Shown here one piece after another: positions 60,902 to 64,000 of a stretch of 64,000 nucleotides of DNA; the stretch's first letter is position 1, and every line of letters begins with the position of its first letter. The position numbers and the translations under genes were made by a program. Under the pieces are notes generated by a model. It saw only the letters and a program-made list of their open reading frames with translations, did not search any database and was not told the DNA's origin. The stretch is from Flavobacterium odoriferum (GTDB lineage: Bacteria > Bacteroidota > Bacteroidia > Flavobacteriales > Flavobacteriaceae): contig NZ_JAMKFA010000005.1 in NCBI RefSeq assembly GCF_025499515.1, forward strand, positions 208,684 through 272,683. Direction: 5' to 3'.

Positions 60902-62275
60902 ATGAAAAAATTTGGAAGTTTATTACTCGTATCGCTCTTGAGTGGAGCCGTAACATTAGGTGCTTACAAATTCTTTTTAGAACCAAATAATGCAGGAAAA
61001 CTAACACTTGCAACACCTAATTATGCCAAAAATGTAAATTTAGGCGCTGAAAATATTGATTTTACTGTTGCAGCCGAAAACACAATTCATGCAGTGGTTC
61101 ACGTTAAAAACAAAACCGTTTCTAAAATTCCGGTTATGGATTTCTTTTATGGTTACAGAGGCGACAGAGAGCAAACTCAAATTGGAACAGGCTCAGGCGT
61201 TATTATTACCGAAGACGGCTATATTGTTACGAATAATCACGTAATTAAAGATGCAACTGAATTAGAAGTTACCTTGAACAACAACAAATCGTACATTGCT
61301 AAATTAGTAGGAACCGATTCAAAAATGGACATTGCCTTATTAAAAATTGATGCAGACGAAAAATTACCTTATGCAGTTTTTGGTGATTCTGACGGAATAA
61401 AAGTCGGCGAATGGGTATTAGCGGTTGGAAATCCGTATAATTTGAATTCGACTGTTACAGCAGGAATTGTATCTGCAAAAGCAAGAAATTTAGCAAACGA
61501 TGGAATTCAATCGTTCATTCAAACAGATGCTGCTGTAAATCCTGGAAACAGTGGTGGCGCTTTAGTAAACACTCGTGGCGAATTAATTGGAATTAACACT
61601 ATGATTTCTTCTCCAACTGGAAGTTATGCAGGCTATTCATTTGCTGTTCCATCGAATTTGACTCGAAAAATTATTGAGGATTTGATGCAGTTTGGTAACG
61701 TACAAAGAGGTGTTTTAGGCATCGAAGGCGGTGAACTAAATTCAAACTTTGCAAAAGAATTAGGTGTAAACCAAACGCAAGGATTTTACATTAATAAAGT
61801 AACTAAAAATTCTGGTGCTGAAAAAGCTGGATTAAGTAAAGGTGACATCATTGTACAATTAGATGATAAAAAAATAAATAGCTTTTCTGAATTATCAGCT
61901 CACATCAATACAAAAAGACCAAACGACATAGTTCAAGTAAGTATTTTGAGAGATGGAAAACAAAAAACAATTCCTGTAAAATTGACTAAAAAAGAAATAC
62001 TTAATTATGAATTCAACGGAATTGAATTTGAAGATATTGATGCCAGCGATAAAAAACAATTCAGAATTAAAGAAGGTATTAAAATTAAGTCAATCTCAAA
62101 TCCAGAATATGCAGAATACACGGAAATTCTTGAAGGTGCTGTAATTTTAAGTATTGATGGACAAACTGCAAAAGATATGGAAACCGTTTCAAGTTATTTG
62201 GCAAAAAAAGAAAATCAAAAAGCGCGTTACCAAATAATTACAAAAACAGGACAAATGTATAGCATTATCATGTAG
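60902..62275 (+). CDS. Periplasmic DegP/HtrA-like serine protease
   Basis: A 457-residue S1C protease with N-terminal membrane helix/signal (KFGSLLLVSLLSGAVTLGAYKF), catalytic H113 (NNHVI), D143 (DIALL) and S217 (GNSGGA), then one clear PDZ domain (about 275-370) and a second degenerate one. Degrades or refolds damaged envelope proteins. An upstream open start at 60878 is not preferred; TAATTTTG at 60873-60880 could be the -7 element. Ends before the terminator at 62298-62330. Confidence 0.9.
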   Translation: MKKFGSLLLVSLLSGAVTLGAYKFFLEPNNAGKLTLATPNYAKNVNLGAENIDFTVAAENTIHAVVHVKNKTVSKIPVMDFFYGYRGDREQTQIGTGSGVIITEDGYIVTNNHVIKDATELEVTLNNNKSYIAKLVGTDSKMDIALLKIDADEKLPYAVFGDSDGIKVGEWVLAVGNPYNLNSTVTAGIVSAKARNLANDGIQSFIQTDAAVNPGNSGGALVNTRGELIGINTMISSPTGSYAGYSFAVPSNLTRKIIEDLMQFGNVQRGVLGIEGGELNSNFAKELGVNQTQGFYINKVTKNSGAEKAGLSKGDIIVQLDDKKINSFSELSAHINTKRPNDIVQVSILRDGKQKTIPVKLTKKEILNYEFNGIEFEDIDASDKKQFRIKEGIKIKSISNPEYAEYTEILEGAVILSIDGQTAKDMETVSSYLAKKENQKARYQIITKTGQMYSIIM

Positions 62276-62297
62276 TTATTTATTCACACAAACTTTC

Positions 62298-62330
62298 AAA
62301 ACCAGTCTTTCAAAAAAAGACTGGTTTTTT
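62298..62330 (+). terminator. Terminator after degP-like gene
   Basis: AAAACCAGTCTTT and AAAGACTGGTTTT form a 13-bp stem with a 5-nt loop, followed by Ts. Confidence 0.85.
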
Positions 62331-62342
62331 ATTTGAAAAAAT

Positions 62343-62373
62343 TTTACGAAAACGATTGAAATCTATACTTTTG
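62343..62373 (+). promoter_or_regulatory. Promoter of gapdh
   Basis: TTTA at 62343-62346, 19 bases, then TACTTTTG at 62366-62373, a near-consensus Bacteroidota promoter 28 bases before the ATG. Confidence 0.6.
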
Positions 62374-62401
62374 CACTCGTAAACACACAATAACTATTTA
62401 C

Positions 62402-63850
62402 ATGAACAATACAACTTTGTACGAAAAAGAAATTGCTTTTCAGGCAGACCGAAGAAAAGCGGGTGTTGAATTTATTAAAATCATTAGTGATTTATGGTAT
62501 GACAAATCAATCGAATTGGTTTTATTCCGTAATCAATTGATTGATAAAAACGTAAGCGAAATCATTAACTTACATGAATATGCTGGTGCTTTTGTTGAAA
62601 AACCAATCAATGTTTTTGATTCTGTAGAAATTGCAAGTGCCATAGTAGATTTAGATTTACCACCATCAAGAATTGACATTGGAAAATTAACGTATGAATA
62701 TCATTTAGAAGATGATAAGTATAACGACGCCAAAGCATTTGTGATTGATAAATTGAAAAACGCTAAAAACTTTCAAGAAATTAAACCAAAAGATGTTGTT
62801 TTGTATGGTTTTGGTAGAATTGGACGTTTATTGGCGCGTGAAATGATGTCAAAAATTGGAAAAGGACAACAATTACGATTACGAGCTATTGTTACCAGAG
62901 ATAAAAATGATGCCATCTTATTAGAAAAAAGAGCTTCATTATTACGATACGATTCAGTTCATGGCGATTTTCAAGGTTCAGTAATTGCTGACCCAGAAAA
63001 CAATGCCTTATTAATCAACGGAACAACCGTTCACATTATTACAGCAAATTCTCCAGAAGAAATTGATTATACAGCTTATGGAATTGAAGATGCTTTAGTT
63101 ATCGACAATACTGGAGCTTTCACCACAGAAGAAGCTTTAAAACGTCATTTAACTTCAAAAGGTGCTGACAAAGTTTTATTAACTGCGCCAGGAAAAGGTG
63201 TTCCAAATATTGTTTATGGTGTAAATCATGAAGAATATAACCCAGACGAAGTAAATATTTTTTCAGCAGCTTCATGTACAACAAATGCTATTACTCCTGT
63301 TTTAAAAGCGATTGAAGATACTTTAGGTGTGGTTAAAGGACACTTAGAAACCATTCATGCTTACACGAATGACCAAAACTTAGTAGATAATATGCACAAA
63401 AAATACCGTAGAGGTCGTGCTGCTGCACTAAACATGGTCATTACAGAAACTGGTGCTGGAAGCGCTGTTGCAAAAGCATTACCTACATTAGCAGGAAAAT
63501 TAACTTCAAATGCGATTCGTGTTCCAGTTCCAAATGGTTCATTAGTAGTATTGAATTTGGAAGTTGGAAAAGAAACTTCGATTGAAGAAGTCAACAACAT
63601 TATGAAAAAATACGCTTTAGAAGGTGATCTTGTAGAGCAAATTAAATATTCTTTAAACAACGAATTGGTTTCTTCAGATATTGTAGGCACATCAGCTCCA
63701 GCAATTTTTGACAGTAATGCTACAATTGTTTCTGGAGACGGAAAAAACATTGTAATGTATGTTTGGTACGATAACGAATATGGTTACAGCCATCAAGTAA
63801 TTCGTTTAGCTAAATACATTGCTAAAGTAAGAAGATATAGTTATTATTAG
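62402..63850 (+). CDS. gapdh: Glyceraldehyde-3-phosphate dehydrogenase with N-terminal extension
   Basis: A 482-residue enzyme; ordinary GAPDH is about 330. After a 130-residue N-terminal extension comes the NAD-binding VLYGFGRIGRLLAREM, then the active-site SAASCTTNAITPV (Cys near 290), NDQNLVDNMHKKYRRGRAAALNMV, VPVPNGSLVVLNL and the C-terminal WYDNEYGYSHQVI. This long form is typical of Flavobacteriia and I read it as the normal lineage form. Central glycolysis/gluconeogenesis. Confidence 0.93.
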   Translation: MNNTTLYEKEIAFQADRRKAGVEFIKIISDLWYDKSIELVLFRNQLIDKNVSEIINLHEYAGAFVEKPINVFDSVEIASAIVDLDLPPSRIDIGKLTYEYHLEDDKYNDAKAFVIDKLKNAKNFQEIKPKDVVLYGFGRIGRLLAREMMSKIGKGQQLRLRAIVTRDKNDAILLEKRASLLRYDSVHGDFQGSVIADPENNALLINGTTVHIITANSPEEIDYTAYGIEDALVIDNTGAFTTEEALKRHLTSKGADKVLLTAPGKGVPNIVYGVNHEEYNPDEVNIFSAASCTTNAITPVLKAIEDTLGVVKGHLETIHAYTNDQNLVDNMHKKYRRGRAAALNMVITETGAGSAVAKALPTLAGKLTSNAIRVPVPNGSLVVLNLEVGKETSIEEVNNIMKKYALEGDLVEQIKYSLNNELVSSDIVGTSAPAIFDSNATIVSGDGKNIVMYVWYDNEYGYSHQVIRLAKYIAKVRRYSYY

Positions 63851-63852
63851 TA

Positions 63853-63900
63853 GTTAAATAAAAAAAGCGCTTCAATATTGAAGCGCTTTTTTTATTTAAC
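63853..63900. terminator. 48-bp perfect palindrome, bidirectional terminator
   Basis: Two 24-base arms that are exact reverse complements, with GC-rich GCGCTTC centre arms and flanking A/T runs, between gapdh and the convergent minus-strand gene. The stop codon of the latter lies inside it. Confidence 0.88.
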
Positions 63901-64000
63901 TAATTCGTCTAAAACTTTTCTAAAACCATCTGAATTCCAGTTGGCAGAAACTTTAGAATCAACAATAATTCTACCCTTTTTATTCAACACATAAGTAGAT
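63892..64000 (-). CDS. Thioredoxin-like/TlpA-like protein, C-terminal fragment
   Basis: Only the last 35 residues lie in the window, read on the minus strand to TAA at 63894-63892. They begin STYVLNKKGRIIVDSK and end KVLDELVK, resembling the cis-Pro region and last strand and helix of thioredoxin-like (TlpA/ResA) proteins, where xTYVLNKKG follows the cis-Pro. The rest is beyond the window edge. Confidence 0.6.
   Translation of the reverse strand, partial: STYVLNKKGRIIVDSKVSANWNSDGFRKVLDELVK

Noticed and set aside
62402..62790. GAPDH N-terminal extension as a gene fusion
   Set aside because: To my knowledge Bacteroidota GAPDH proteins commonly have this long form, so it is lineage-typical.

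Overview
The window is a low-GC chromosome segment from a member of the Bacteroidota, most likely a Flavobacterium or close relative. Evidence: promoters of the TTTG-N19-TAnnTTTG type, almost no Shine-Dalgarno sequences, three giant secreted proteins with type IX secretion (T9SS) sorting tails, a START-like domain protein, a GAPDH with a long N-terminal extension, and Flavobacterium-style housekeeping genes. No species name can be read from the sequence.

Layout. (1) 1-670: a START-like gene and an elongator tRNA-Met(CAU) gene. (2) 625-26176: a 25.5 kb integrated island bounded by a 46-bp direct repeat of the tRNA 3' part, at 625-670 (intact tRNA) and 26131-26176 (orphan fragment). It carries a tyrosine integrase, an excisionase-like HTH protein, a candidate replication module (five 10-bp iterons, RepA-like ATPase, zinc-finger/Toprim primase-like protein) and accessory genes. 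No relaxase, conjugation or capsid gene is visible. (3) 26544-42184: three very large T9SS cargo proteins, one of them an M12B-type metalloprotease. (4) 42507-64000: core genes including dus, hisS, prmC, ribD, dnaA, an rsmI-like gene, mltG, dapF, a degP-like protease and gapdh.

The most interesting region lies inside the island at 6029-17612. Eight intergenic sites (up to about 170 bp) share an attC-like architecture: they open with TAACAGCGGTTT-like bases and close with GCGGAACGTTAG-like bases. At four cassettes the first 9-14 bases are the reverse complement (9/9, 12/14, 9/9, 10/11) of the bases opening the site at the cassette's own 3' end, which is the signature of integron gene cassettes formed from circles. 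No integron integrase is present, so this looks like a cassette cluster lacking its integrase (a CALIN) nested in a tRNA island. Cargo: a frameshifted DUF4844-like lipoprotein; an inverted three-gene operon (small His/Asp/Gly-rich peptide, membrane partner, HTTM/SdpB-like protein); an HExxH metallopeptidase; an Mrr-like nuclease; an Mrr-STAND ATPase; a PD-(D/E)xK-like protein; an SMC/Rad50-like ATPase with a small partner; and a membrane protein.

Downstream is a type I restriction-modification locus (hsdM, hsdS, hsdR) interrupted by a UDG-fold-like gene and a RelE/HigB-like toxin, XRE antitoxin and SecB-like chaperone trio, a candidate TAC system. The island as a whole reads as a mobile platform for defence and competition genes. 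The right end holds a dense ACGT-rich repeat array and a pair of CGTAAAC motifs matching a pair at the left end, plausible recombinase or excisionase binding sites. All functional calls rest on motif reading only; no database search was run.
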